Shown here piece after piece: positions 27,687-37,200 of a stretch of 64,000 bases of DNA (position 1 is the first letter of the stretch; each line of letters begins with the position of its first letter). Where the stretch lies: NCBI RefSeq assembly GCF_029589435.1, contig NZ_JARRAG010000002.1, positions 930,001-994,000 of the forward strand, written 5' to 3'. The position numbers and the translations under genes were made by a program. Under the pieces are notes generated by a model. The model saw nothing but the letters and a program-made list of their open reading frames with translations, had not been told where the DNA came from and ran no database searches. Source of the stretch: Paludisphaera mucosa (GTDB lineage: Bacteria > Planctomycetota > Planctomycetia > Isosphaerales > Isosphaeraceae).

Positions 27687-28637
27687 TCAGGCGGCGGGCT
27701 TGACCGCGGCCGCCTCGGCCTGGGCGACGGCCCGGCGGATGGCCTCGGGGACGCCGACGGGGTGGATCCGGGGGAAGAGCTTCCGGGCGTCGTCGCCGCG
27801 GACGACGGTCGGGTTCTTGAGGCCCTCGATCAGGTGGCGGCCGACGCCGAACTTGTTGGGGGTGACGAGGGCGAGCCAGAGGCCCGAGAGCCAGGGCGTC
27901 AGGATGGGGACCGAGATCAAGACCCGGCGCAGGCCCTTCCGGCGCGCGTATTCCTCGATCAGGTCGCGGTACTTCACCACGTCGGCCCCGCCGATCTCGA
28001 CGACCCGGCTCGCGCCCGGGGGGAGGTCGAGGGCCGCGTCCAGGTAGGCGACCACGTCCTCGACGGCGATGGGCTGGGTGGGGGTGGAGAGCCACTTGGG
28101 GCAGATCATCACGGGCAGGCGGTCGGTCAGCGACTTGACCATGTCGTACGACAGGCTGCCGGGGCCGAGGATCGCCGACGCGCGGAACTCGATCGTCTCG
28201 ACGCCCGTGCTCCGGAGGATCTCGCCGACCTCGTGGCGGCTCTTCAGGTGCGGCGAGAGGTCGGGGTCGGCGTCGTCGCCCAGGCCGCCGAGGTAGATGA
28301 TCCGCCGCACGCCGGCGGCCTTCGCGGCCTCGGCGAAGTTCTTCGCGGCGCGGCGGTCCTGGGCCTCGAAGTCGTCGGAGTCGGTCATCAGGTGGACGAG
28401 GTAGTACGCCGTGTCGACGCCGGCCAGGGGGCCGTCGAGCGAGGCCCGGTCGAGCGCGTCGCCCGCGACGGCCTCGACGTCGGGGCCGAATTTCGCGCGG
28501 ATCGCGTCGGGCTTGCGGGCGAGGCAGCGGAGCCTCGCGCCGCGGGCCTTGAGGGCCGGGATCAGCCGGCCGCCGATGTAGCCGCTGGCCCCGGCGACGA
28601 GAACGAGCGGAGATGGTTCGGGATTCGCTTGCGACAT
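27687..28637 (-). CDS. NAD(P)-binding atypical short-chain dehydrogenase (NmrA/epimerase-like)
   Basis: 316 residues. Rossmann signature VAGASGYIGGRLIPAL (residues 14-29), then DTAYYLVHLM and RRIIYLGGLGDD, the usual strand blocks of the complex-I NDUFA9/YbjT-like group. A C-terminal DUF2867-type extension is not present; the protein ends after RIHPVGVPEAIRRAV. It probably acts as an oxidoreductase or a catalytically degenerate cofactor-binding regulator; the Tyr-x3-Lys catalytic pair is not evident. ATG 28637 has AGGATACCCC in front. Divergent from the DUF1990 gene by only 46 bp, so the two probably share a control region; in other bacteria DUF1990 and YbjT-like domains often co-occur. Confidence 0.85.
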   Translation of the reverse strand: MSQANPEPSPLVLVAGASGYIGGRLIPALKARGARLRCLARKPDAIRAKFGPDVEAVAGDALDRASLDGPLAGVDTAYYLVHLMTDSDDFEAQDRRAAKNFAEAAKAAGVRRIIYLGGLGDDADPDLSPHLKSRHEVGEILRSTGVETIEFRASAILGPGSLSYDMVKSLTDRLPVMICPKWLSTPTQPIAVEDVVAYLDAALDLPPGASRVVEIGGADVVKYRDLIEEYARRKGLRRVLISVPILTPWLSGLWLALVTPNKFGVGRHLIEGLKNPTVVRGDDARKLFPRIHPVGVPEAIRRAVAQAEAAAVKPAA

Positions 28638-28683
28638 GGGGTATCCTGGAGTCTTTGGATCGCGGCCTTCCCCGGTGAAGTCG

Positions 28684-29286
28684 ATGTTCACGTTCCGCAA
28701 ACCGTCTGCCGAAACCGTCCGCAAGTTCCTCGACGGCCAGGACGACCTCGATTTCACCTACGCCCCCGTCGGCGCGACGGCCGACGTGCCCCCCGCCGAC
28801 TACCGCCTGAATCATACCCGCAAACGGATCGGCGCGGGCCGTGAGGCGTTCGCACGCGCCCGGGCGGCCCTCCGGCGCTGGGACCAGTTCCGCATCGGCT
28901 GGGCCGAGATCCGGCCGGCCGACGCGGTCGTCCGCCCCGGGGCCGTCGTGGCGATCGTGGCGCGCCGCCTGGGCCTCTGGTGGCTCAACGCCTGCCGGGT
29001 CGTCTACGTCGTCGACGAGGACGGCGAGGCCGCCGCGCGCTTCGGGGTCGCCTTCGGCACGCTCCCGGGCCACGTCGGCTCGGGCGAGGAGCGGTTCCAG
29101 GTCGAGTGGGACGGCGCGACCGACGAGGTCTGGTACGACGTCTCGTCGTTCTCCCAGCCCCACCTGTGGCTGACCCGCCTGGGATACCCCTACATGCGAC
29201 GGTCGCAGAAGCTGTTCGGCCGGCAGTCCGCCGCGGCGATGGTCGAGGCCCTGGCGCGGGAGGCGACCGTCCCGCCCCCGGGCTGA
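28684..29286 (+). CDS. DUF1990 (UPF0548) family protein
   Basis: 200 residues. Family hallmarks: FTYAPVGATADVPPADYRLNH near the start, RWDQFRIGWAEI in the middle and RRSQKLFGRQSAAAMVEAL at the end, a normal full length. Function unknown; the fold is START/SRPBCC-like by family knowledge. ATG at 28684 follows GGTGAAG; an ATG at 28636 is in frame but overlaps the start of the divergent gene and is less likely. It is paired head to head with the NAD(P)-binding protein. Confidence 0.85.
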   Translation: MFTFRKPSAETVRKFLDGQDDLDFTYAPVGATADVPPADYRLNHTRKRIGAGREAFARARAALRRWDQFRIGWAEIRPADAVVRPGAVVAIVARRLGLWWLNACRVVYVVDEDGEAAARFGVAFGTLPGHVGSGEERFQVEWDGATDEVWYDVSSFSQPHLWLTRLGYPYMRRSQKLFGRQSAAAMVEALAREATVPPPG

Positions 29287-29443
29287 GCCGAGGGCCCGTT
29301 ACAATCTGTTACCGAAAACGGCGGCGAAAGGGCTTCATTCCCCGCGCCAGGGCCCCTACCCTTAGAGACGTCGGCCGCCTCAGGGTCGCGGCGTCGCCGA
29401 TCCCCGTCCCATCACGTCTCGACGGCCTTCCAGGAGCCTCGCC

Positions 29444-30157
29444 ATGCCCTCCCCCATCCGGCCGGCCGACCGCCGGGCCTTCCTCGGCGCCCTCTCGATG
29501 GGCGCGGCCTTCTTCACGACCCGCGGGCTCTTCGCCGAGGAGCTGGCGCGCACCCCCGCGCGGACCGAGGGGCCGTTCTACCCCGACAAGCTGCCGCTCG
29601 ACCAGGACAACGACCTGATCGTCCTGGGCGACTCGCTCACGCCCGCCGTGGGCGAGATCACCCAGCTCCACGGCCGGATCCTCGACGCCTCGGGCGGACC
29701 GATCAAGGACGCCACGATCGAGATCTGGCAGTGCGACGCGAACCAGGTCTACCTGCACTCGGCCGACAGCGGCCGCAACGCCGAGAAGCAGGACAAGAAC
29801 TTCCAGGGCTTCGGCCGGTTCACCACCGGCGCGACGGGCGAGTACCGGTTCCGCACGATCAAGCCGGTCCCCTACCCCGGCCGCCCCGCGCCTCACATCC
29901 ACTTCAAGATCAAGAAGGGCGACCGCACGCTCCTGACCTCGCAGATCAACATCGCCGGCCATCCCGGGAACAAGGTCGACGGCGTCGTCCTCGGCGGCAT
30001 CGGCGTCTTCGACCGCGAACTGCTCATGGCCGAGTTCAAGCCCATCCCCGACTCCAAGACCGGCGAGCTGGCCGCGGCCTTCGACGTGATCCTCGGCCGC
30101 ACGCCCGACGACCACGCCCTGCACGCCCTCCGCGACGCACGGCCGCGGAACGCCTGA
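29444..30157 (+). CDS. secreted intradiol ring-cleavage dioxygenase-like protein
   Basis: 237 residues. Twin-arginine type leader (ADRRAFLGALSMGAAFF, about 8-24). The single catalytic beta-sandwich domain contains the non-heme Fe(III) ligands in family order: Tyr103 (NQVYLH), Tyr144 (VPYPGRPAPHIH), His151 and His153. It aligns in style with the protocatechuate 3,4-dioxygenase beta chain. Export as a folded Fe protein by Tat fits the leader. No catechol-pathway gene is nearby, so the physiological aromatic is unknown. GGAG lies about ten bases before the ATG. Confidence 0.9.
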   Translation: MPSPIRPADRRAFLGALSMGAAFFTTRGLFAEELARTPARTEGPFYPDKLPLDQDNDLIVLGDSLTPAVGEITQLHGRILDASGGPIKDATIEIWQCDANQVYLHSADSGRNAEKQDKNFQGFGRFTTGATGEYRFRTIKPVPYPGRPAPHIHFKIKKGDRTLLTSQINIAGHPGNKVDGVVLGGIGVFDRELLMAEFKPIPDSKTGELAAAFDVILGRTPDDHALHALRDARPRNA

Positions 30158-30198
30158 ACCGGCACGTCTTCGACATCCAGAATTTGCGAGGTGATTTC

Positions 30199-30759
30199 AT
30201 GATCCGATTTTTGATCGTCGCGGCGGCCGCGCTCGCACAGGGGCCTCCGGGGGGCGGGCCGTCGCTCTCGAAGGAGGCCGACGTCCAGGACGTCGTCGCG
30301 CGGATGACGGCGTTCGACAAGGACGGCGACGGCAAGCTCGCCCGCGGCGAGGTCTCCGACGCGCGGCTGCTCGGCCTGTTCGACCGGGCCGACGCCGACA
30401 AGGACGGCGCGGTCACGAAGGCCGAGCTGACCGCGCTGGCCGAGGCCGAGCACTCCGACGCCCCCGACTTCGACTTCGGCCCGCCCCCGGGCGGGGGACC
30501 GGGCTTCGACGGCTTCCCCGGCGCGCCCCCATCGCGTCCGGGCGAGGTCCTCTCCCCTCCCCTGCGCCAGGCCCTGGAGCTGACGCCCGAACAGCGCGGC
30601 AAGATCGACGAACTCCAGGCGAAGGTCGACGCCGCCCTGGCCGAGATCCTCACCGACGCCCAGAAGGCGGAGCTGAAGGCCGCCGCGCGGCCGGGCCCCG
30701 GCCCCGGCGGACCGCCCCCCGGCCGCGGCCCGGGCCGACGACGGCCAGGCCCCCGCTGA
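30199..30759 (+). CDS. secreted EF-hand protein (paralogue A)
   Basis: 186 residues. Short signal peptide (MIRFLIVAAAALAQG). Two EF-hand loops: DKDGDGKLARGE and DADKDGAVTKAE (about 39-75), so calcium binding is likely. Then a Pro/Gly/Phe linker, and a helical segment LTPEQRGKIDELQAKVDAALAEILTDAQKAELK of the type found in planctomycete stress/periplasmic proteins, and a Pro/Gly/Arg-rich tail. GAGGTG precedes the ATG. It follows the dioxygenase by 41 bp and may be co-transcribed. A homologue with the same order of modules lies at 31894. Confidence 0.8.
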   Translation: MIRFLIVAAAALAQGPPGGGPSLSKEADVQDVVARMTAFDKDGDGKLARGEVSDARLLGLFDRADADKDGAVTKAELTALAEAEHSDAPDFDFGPPPGGGPGFDGFPGAPPSRPGEVLSPPLRQALELTPEQRGKIDELQAKVDAALAEILTDAQKAELKAAARPGPGPGGPPPGRGPGRRRPGPR

Positions 30760-30761
30760 TC

Positions 30762-30932
30762 GGCCTTCCCCTCGCGGGGGAAGGCATGCCCCGCAGGGGT
30801 CGGATGAGCGGGAGCCCGCGCGAGGCCCCTTCGGAATCCACCGGCAGGCCGGATGTCGGAGCGGCGGCTTTCGTGCTCGTCACCCCCTCATCCGGCCCTT
30901 CGGGCCACCTTCCCCCGCGAGGGGGGAAGGCC
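30762..30932. repeat. intergenic element bounded by imperfect inverted repeats
   Basis: The left end (30762-30784) is itself a hairpin, CTTCCCCTCGCGGGGGAAG; the right end (30908-30932) contains the same palindrome in the opposite orientation. Inward of each end the sequences stay similar (GGGTCGGATGAGCGGG at the left versus AGGGCCGGATGAGGGG read from the right). It looks like a small mobile or REP-like repeat placed between genes, and it could also end transcription of the EF-hand gene. Confidence 0.55.
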
Positions 30933-30970
30933 GTCGTCCGCGGACCCAGCCGGCCCATTGGAACGGCCGC

Positions 30971-31648
30971 TCAGTAGGCGACGTTGTCCTTGAGGCCCGC
31001 GTATTCCTTCCAGACCTTGACGGCCTCGTCGCGCAGCAGGGTCACCTCGGGGATCTTCCGCTCGGAGACGGGCGCGGCGAACTGCTCGTAGATGAAGGCG
31101 TCGTCGAAGCCGCCGTACTGCTTGGAGTCCTCGACGGCCGCGCCGTAGACGATGCCGTCGAGCCCCGCCCAGTAGGCGGTGGCCAGGCACATCGGGCACG
31201 GCTCGGACGACGTGTAGAGGACGCAGCCGTCGAGCTTGAGCACCTTGAGCGAGCCGCAGGCGTTGCGGATCGCCTCCATCTCGCCGTGCCAGGTCGGGTC
31301 GTGGTTGGCGACGACGTGGTTCGACCCCTCGCCCACGATCTCGCCCTGGCGGTCGACGATCACCGCGCCGAAGGCCCCGCCCGTCCGCTTCTCGACCCCC
31401 GCCGTCCGCGAATTCGCGATCGCCCGCCGCATGAAGGCCCGCGACTGCTCGGGCGTGTACCGCGACTCGACGTCCCGGGCCGTCACCCAGACCTTCTCCG
31501 AGACCGCGCGGTTCTTCGAGGGCTCGTCCGCCCCCCCGGCGAGGCTCGTCCGGGCCGCCCAGACGCCCAGCGAGATCCCCGCGACGGCCGCCGCAACCGC
31601 GGTCAACGCCAACCGCCGCCCGCCCTTGTAAACCGGCATCGAATCCAT
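30971..31648 (-). CDS. membrane-anchored cytidine/deoxycytidylate-deaminase-fold nucleoside deaminase
   Basis: 225 residues. An N-terminal hydrophobic helix (about 12-32) anchors or exports it, which is unusual for this normally cytoplasmic family. The zinc site is complete: HGE (His121, Glu123) and PCPMC (Cys151, Cys154), in the arrangement of guanine deaminase/TadA-like proteins (SSEPCPMCLATAYWAGLDGIVYG). The C-terminal FDDAFIYEQF resembles guanine-deaminase-type members. Start at 31648; Met at 31639 is an alternative. It is flanked on both sides by EF-hand secreted paralogues. Substrate uncertain. Confidence 0.85.
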   Translation of the reverse strand: MDSMPVYKGGRRLALTAVAAAVAGISLGVWAARTSLAGGADEPSKNRAVSEKVWVTARDVESRYTPEQSRAFMRRAIANSRTAGVEKRTGGAFGAVIVDRQGEIVGEGSNHVVANHDPTWHGEMEAIRNACGSLKVLKLDGCVLYTSSEPCPMCLATAYWAGLDGIVYGAAVEDSKQYGGFDDAFIYEQFAAPVSERKIPEVTLLRDEAVKVWKEYAGLKDNVAY

Positions 31649-31893
31649 AGGTGAATCCCCCCTTCGATATTCCCCTCGGCCTGACAGCCCACGCCCAGGC
31701 AAGGCTAGGTCACGCCGGACGGGTTGGGGGGGAAATCGCGAGGATCGTCGAAATCGCCCGGCCCCCGGGGCGCGAGGGGCGGCCGTCGACGAGATTCCGC
31801 GCGCGTTCCGCGGGATCCCGAACGATCCCTTCGAAGGGCGTCGCGACGACGCTCGATCTACCCATCACGCAGCCGAAGACCCGAGGGGCCGCC

Positions 31894-32733
31894 ATGACCA
31901 CGATCTGCATCCTGCTCGCGGCGACGACGCTCGCCCAGGGGTCGCCCGGCGGCGGCCGCTCGCTCCCGAAGACCGCCTCCGCCCGCGACGTCTTCGCCCG
32001 GATGAAGGCCCTCGACAAGGATGGGGATGGGCGACTGACCCAATCCGAGGTCGCCGACCCGCGCCTCGCCGCCGTCCTCGCCCGCGCCGACGCCGACGAG
32101 GACGGCGTCGTCACCAAGGCCGAGCTGGCCGCCCTCGCCGCCAAGGAGGGCGCCGCCGCCCGGTCGACGTCGCGGGCCCGGTCGTCGCGCACCACCCGTT
32201 ACCGACCGACCTCCGACGCGTACGCTCCCGATGCCGGGCCGTCCTCGGGCTCCGGCGGACCTCGCGAGATCTTCGCTTTCGCCGGCGCCCCGCCTCAGCA
32301 AGGCGGCGGACATGGCGGTATGGTCATGAACGGCGGCGGGATGAACGGCGGGATGGGCATGGGCGGCATGGGCATGAACAATGGGATGGGCATGGGCGGC
32401 GGACACGGCGGCATGGGTATGAATAATGGCGCGAGCACGAACACGAGCGGCACGAGCAATACCATGGGCATGAACGGCATGGGCATGAACGGCGGCTGGA
32501 ATCAGGCCGGCCAGAACACGACGAATCCGTCCGCCTCCACGTCCTCGCGTCCCGCCGAGATCCTGTCGACGACCGCGCAGGACGCGCTGGCCCTGACGGC
32601 GGCGCAGCGGAAGCAGCTCAGCGCCTTGCAGGCCAAGGTCGACGGCGCGCTCGACCAGATGCTGACCGAGGATCAGAAGCAGCAGCTCGACATGATGGCG
32701 TCCCGAGGGATGCGCGACGCCGGCCAGCCCTGA
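31894..32733 (+). CDS. secreted EF-hand protein with Met/Gly/Asn-rich repeats (paralogue B)
   Basis: 279 residues. Signal peptide ending near ATTLAQG; two EF-hands DKDGDGRLTQSE and DADEDGVVTKAE; a variable linker; a low-complexity region (about 140-205) built from MGMGG, MNNG and GHGGMGMNNG units; then the helical end LTAAQRKQLSALQAKVDGALDQML shared with the gene at 30199. The Met/His-rich repeat could bind Cu(I) or simply be a flexible spacer. GAGGGGCC precedes the ATG. The two paralogues face the same direction around the convergent deaminase gene. Confidence 0.78.
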   Translation: MTTICILLAATTLAQGSPGGGRSLPKTASARDVFARMKALDKDGDGRLTQSEVADPRLAAVLARADADEDGVVTKAELAALAAKEGAAARSTSRARSSRTTRYRPTSDAYAPDAGPSSGSGGPREIFAFAGAPPQQGGGHGGMVMNGGGMNGGMGMGGMGMNNGMGMGGGHGGMGMNNGASTNTSGTSNTMGMNGMGMNGGWNQAGQNTTNPSASTSSRPAEILSTTAQDALALTAAQRKQLSALQAKVDGALDQMLTEDQKQQLDMMASRGMRDAGQP

Positions 32734-32770
32734 CGGACGCCGGCGCGATGCGGCGGCCCGCCGAGCTTCC

Positions 32771-33007
32771 TCAATCGAGGATGATCCGCGGGCCGTCCTC
32801 GACGTCGATCTCGACGACGTCGCCGCGGGCCATCTGCCGGCGCTTGCGGAGTTCCTGCTCGCCGTTGACGCGGATCAGGCCCTCGGCGACGAGGTTCTTG
32901 GCCTCGCCGCCGGTCATCACGCAGCCGGCCCGCTTGAGGACCTGGATGAGGTTGATCTCGCGGTCGCCGACGTCCAGGCGGATCTCCTGGCGCTCGCCCT
33001 CGCTCAT
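32771..33007 (-). CDS. S4-domain RNA-binding protein
   Basis: 78 residues, about the size of YbcJ/YaaA-type single-S4 proteins. The S4 fold is readable: INLIQVLKRAGCVMTGGEAKNLVAEGLIRVNGEQELRKRRQMARGDVVEID, with the basic helix-strand surface used for RNA contact. Role in ribosome or RNA handling is inferred. The ATG overlaps the stop of the upstream CvpA-like gene (ATGA at 33004-33007), so it is translated from the same mRNA. Confidence 0.85.
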   Translation of the reverse strand: MSEGERQEIRLDVGDREINLIQVLKRAGCVMTGGEAKNLVAEGLIRVNGEQELRKRRQMARGDVVEIDVEDGPRIILD

Positions 33008-34080
33008 CGCGGGGCCGCCGCCGGGGCGGGATCGGGCAGGCCGAGCTTGTCGAGCCCCTTGTCGATGGCGTCGCTCAGCGACTTCTCCAGCTTGCGACGG
33101 CTGTCTTCGATCGTGCCGTCGGTCCCCTGCTCCAGCCGCTGCCGGGCCTTCTTGACGTCGTCCTGCACCCGGGCGATGCGGTCGCGGTACTTGCCGAGCC
33201 GCTTCGCGACCTCGCCGGCCTTGCCCTGCACCTTGCCGTCGGGGTCCTGGATCTGATCGGCCAGGTTGCGCCGGGTCTCGTCGACCGCGCCGGCGACGGC
33301 CTCCTTGAGGCGGCCCTTGTCCTTCTCGAACAGGTCGCGGATCGTGCTCGCCTTGCCGTCGGGGTCGAGCGTCTCGACCAGCGCCTGCTCGGCCTTGCCG
33401 CGTCCCTGCTCGACGAGCCTGTCCACGACGTCGCGCGTCGAGGCCGGCGCGGCCGTGGCCGTGTAGTTGTCGGCGTCCCCCTCGCGGCGCGGGCCGACCG
33501 CGGCGTCGAGCCGGGCGGAGGCGCGCGAGGCGACGGCCTGATCTCTCGCCTCCGGCTCCGGCGCGGCTTCGCTCTCGGCGGCGGCGACGGCCCCGGGCCA
33601 GTACGGGGCGAGGGCGTTGCGGACCTCGCCCGGCAGGATCGGGCCGACGTTGCTGACGAGGCTGTTGACGACCTTGCCCGTGGGGCTGGCGAAGATCGGC
33701 TGGCGGGTGCCGGGCGCGACGCTGACGACGAGCATCGTCGCCAGGATCCCGACGGCCGCCCCCTCGACGCCGCCGAGCATCATGCCGAGATGCCGGTCGT
33801 AGGCGTCGAACCTCAGCTTGCGGATGACGTTGCGGACCATCCACGCCAGCCCGAAGACCGCGCCCGAGACGACGAGGTACGAGCCCGCCATCGACATCGC
33901 GCGGGCCGCCTCGGGCGTGCCGGGCAGCATGGGGGCGATCGCCGCCGAGACCTGGTACGAGAACAGGTATCCCAGCACCAGCGACCCGATGCTCGCGAGC
34001 TGCCAGGTGATCCCCCGCCACGCCCCTCGGATCATCCCGGCGATCAGGACCGCCGCCATGGCCATGTCGTAGTACGTCAT
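33004..34080 (-). CDS. CvpA-family membrane protein with long helical tail
   Basis: 358 residues. Four membrane helices in the first 130 residues in the CvpA pattern (DMAMAAVLIAGMIRGAWRGI; GMMLGGVEGAAVGILATMLVV). An Asp/Glu/Ala-rich soluble region and a charged helical tail (about 230-345) follow, much longer than in colicin V production proteins, which are about 160-180 residues. The tail is probably an extended coiled coil on one side of the membrane. Function not known beyond the family link to colicin V production and envelope maintenance. Coupled to the S4 gene by ATGA. Confidence 0.8.
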   Translation of the reverse strand: MTYYDMAMAAVLIAGMIRGAWRGITWQLASIGSLVLGYLFSYQVSAAIAPMLPGTPEAARAMSMAGSYLVVSGAVFGLAWMVRNVIRKLRFDAYDRHLGMMLGGVEGAAVGILATMLVVSVAPGTRQPIFASPTGKVVNSLVSNVGPILPGEVRNALAPYWPGAVAAAESEAAPEPEARDQAVASRASARLDAAVGPRREGDADNYTATAAPASTRDVVDRLVEQGRGKAEQALVETLDPDGKASTIRDLFEKDKGRLKEAVAGAVDETRRNLADQIQDPDGKVQGKAGEVAKRLGKYRDRIARVQDDVKKARQRLEQGTDGTIEDSRRKLEKSLSDAIDKGLDKLGLPDPAPAAAPR

Positions 34081-34215
34081 GCGTGCCCCTCCATGCTTCG
34101 TGTCCGCCCGCGCCTCGTGCGCGGACCTTCCCCGAGGCGCGGCATGGTATCCCAGGAGCCGCGCCTCGGGAAGCCGGATTTGCTCAAGTCGCGGAGCCGT
34201 CAGGCCGACGACGAC

Positions 34216-37200
34216 TCACTTCCTCGTGACGTCCGACGACAGGCTGGACGCCAGAGACTGGAGCGCCACGAGGCGGCCGGCGGGCGTCTCGAAGGCCTCG
34301 ATCTGCTCGGGCGAGGGCGCCGTCCCGGACCGGCGATAGGCCTGCAGGATCGCCGCGGCGCGGGACTGATCGCGCTGACCGGGGGAGAGCGTCGAGGGGT
34401 CGGGGGCCGGGGCCTTCTCCGCCTCCAGGGTCGCCTTCATCGGGTGAGCCATGAATTCGCGGAGGACGCCGATCAGCCGGGGGGGGACCTCCCGATCCAG
34501 GTCGTAGTAGGCCATGGGTGTGAAGGCGTAGCCCTTCACCGATTTGTCGCGCGGCGGATCGGTGGGGCGGGGTTCGAGCACGACGAGGGCGCGGCGGGTG
34601 AGCGTCTGGTATCCATCATCGTCGCCGTCCTTGCGGAGCCTGACGGCGAGGGAACGGAGCCCGCGAGCCTTCTCGAGCCCCGGCTCGTCGCGGATCGCCT
34701 CGACGGTCTGGGTCGCCCGGGCGACGCCGTCCGTCTCGATCTGGACCTCGGCGAACAGGCAGAGGAGGCGCGATCGACGGGGTTCGGGCTGGGCGAGGGC
34801 CTTGGGGATCGCCTCGGCCACGACCGCCCTTGCAGCGTCCCGGCGACCCGTCGCTTCGAGTCTCCGGGCGAGCACGTACCAGGCGACGAGCTGCTGGTCC
34901 GCCGCGACGACGCCCCGGGCCAGTTCCGCCGAGCGGGTGAAGGACGCGTCGGCGCCGGCGCGGTCGCCGGCCTCGGACCGGGCCTGCGCGATGTGCGCGA
35001 ACGTCGCGGGCTTGACCGCGTCGTAGTCGCCGTCGCTCGGGCCGGGGTCGTCGGCCCGGCGGACGTCGGAGATCGACTCGGCGGTCGCCAGGCCCTCCGC
35101 GACGTCCCCTCGCATCGCCTGGAGCCGCGCCACCGTCGACAGCAGGCGAGCCTGCGACCTGGCGTCGCCGGCCGATCGCGCGGCGTCGGCGAGCCTGGGG
35201 AGCGAGACGCGGGCGAGTGGTTTGGAGTAAGGCCTCAGCGGGGCGTCGAGGCTGATCAGGATCGAGCCGGCATCGGTCGGAAGGGCGGTGTCGAGGTGGC
35301 ACAGGCCGTTCAGGATCTCCGTCAAGGCTGCGGCGCGGGCGGGCGGCTGGAGCGAAGACGCCAGGGCCAGGCCGTCGTCGAACGCGGCCGGGCCGCCCTG
35401 GCCCACCACGGACGCGAGGATGTGCATCGCGGAGTCGCGCTCGCGGGCGTCGGGGAGGGCGAGGGCTAGCCGTCGCGCCTCCGCGATCCTCTCACGGCCG
35501 CGGGGGACGTCGCCCGCCTGGAGCAGCAAGCGTCCGTATGAGGCGAGGACCACGGGCCTCGCGGGGCCCTGCACCGGCTCAAAGATCTTGAGGGCCTGGT
35601 CGACGAGTCGTCTCGTCTCGCCGGCCCCCACGATCTCCGGAGCCTGTTGCATCACCGAGAACAGGGCCTCGATCCGATCGTTCAGCTCCTTGGCGGTCGC
35701 GTCGGGCTCCTCGCCCCCGCCGGCCCGACGCACTTCCTCGTCATGACGGATCTCGACCACGACGGGAGAGCCGTCGGGGGCCACGCCGATGGAGCGACTC
35801 ATCGCCTCGCTGACCTGCGCTTCCAGCAACCGGGCGGCCCCAGGGCTCGGCATGACGTCCGTCGGCTGGATCGCCCCGATCAACTCTCGCACCATGGCCC
35901 GAGATCCTTCGGCGTCGCCCGCCTTGTCGCGAAGGATGGCGATCTGGACGATGGATTCAACGACATCCCGGTCCCGGGGCCTGAACGGCGCAGCCCGATC
36001 GGGGAGCTTCGGGGGGACGACCCGGCCGAGCGTCTCCAACGCGCCGGGCCGGTCGTCCCGGCCGAGCTGCGATTCGGCGATCGTCAGCAGCGTGTAGCGC
36101 AGCTGGTTGTCTTCCTTCGGGGCGGGCGTGACCGCTGCGGCCTCGGCCAGCCGCTTCAGCGTCGCGCGGACGTCGTGGTCGGCCTGGGCCTTCGGGTCGG
36201 GGGGCTCGGCGCGGGTGGGAAGCGCGAGGGCGGCGGCGAGCAAGGCCGCGGCGCACAGCGCGAGGGCCTCGGGGGCGGTGGGCTTCATCGTCATCGGGCG
36301 GTCCTCCTTGAGCAGGATGCGACGGATCCTCGTCGCGATCGGGCGTTCGGTCAGGGACGCGGCGGCGGGCGCGGCCGGGCGGGCGCCGGCCAGGGCGGCG
36401 AGCAGCTCGGCGTAGGCGCGGGGGCGGCCGGTGCGGGCGACGACGAGGCGGTCGCAGCAGGTCTCGCGCTCCAGGCGGACCCAGGCCGAGAGCCACCACG
36501 TCGTCGGGTGGAAGAATAAGAGCGCCTCCACGAGTTTCTGGAAGAGGCTTGTGAGGTTGTCGCGGCGTCGCAGGTGGGCCAGCTCGTGCAGCAGGGCCAT
36601 CTCGACCTGGTCGGGATCCCAGCCCGTCAGCGCGGCGGTCGGCAGCAGGATCAGGGGGCGGACGATCCCGATCAGCACCGGCGCGGCGATCCGGTCGCAG
36701 GCCGCGATCCCGACCTCGCGGGCGATCCCCAGCGACCGCGCCAGCTCTCGGCACCGCTCGACGATCGGCCCCGATTCGAGCGGCAGGCCGGCGCGGCGGA
36801 GCCGCTCGACGCCGACCAGGCCCGTCGCCAGCGAGGCCAGGGTCAGCAGCGAGCCGACGAACCAGACGCCGGGCAGGATCGCGACCCATGGATCGAGGAA
36901 TCGAAACATCCTGATCGATTCGGGGGCCCCGGTCGGCCGCGCGGGGGACGGGGCGAATTCGTAGGCGACGCGGGAATTCGCGTCGACCGCGAACGCGATC
37001 CTCGGGACGACCTCGGCGGGCCTCGCCGCGGCCGTCGGCGGGGCCGGGTCGTACACGGCGAAGAAGGCGGCGAACGGCGCGATCGCCAGGCCGATCAAGG
37101 CCGTCAGCGCGGCGGCGTGGCGGGTTTCGGCCGCGGCGCGGCGGAGCAGCCGGCGGGCCAGCGAGGCGACCAGGCCGACGGCCGCGCCGATCCAGAGCAT

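Noticed and set aside
29309-29330. GTTACAATCTGTTAC palindrome-like sequence before the dioxygenase gene
   Set aside because: It is a short direct repeat of GTTAC rather than an inverted repeat, with no matching site elsewhere in the window.
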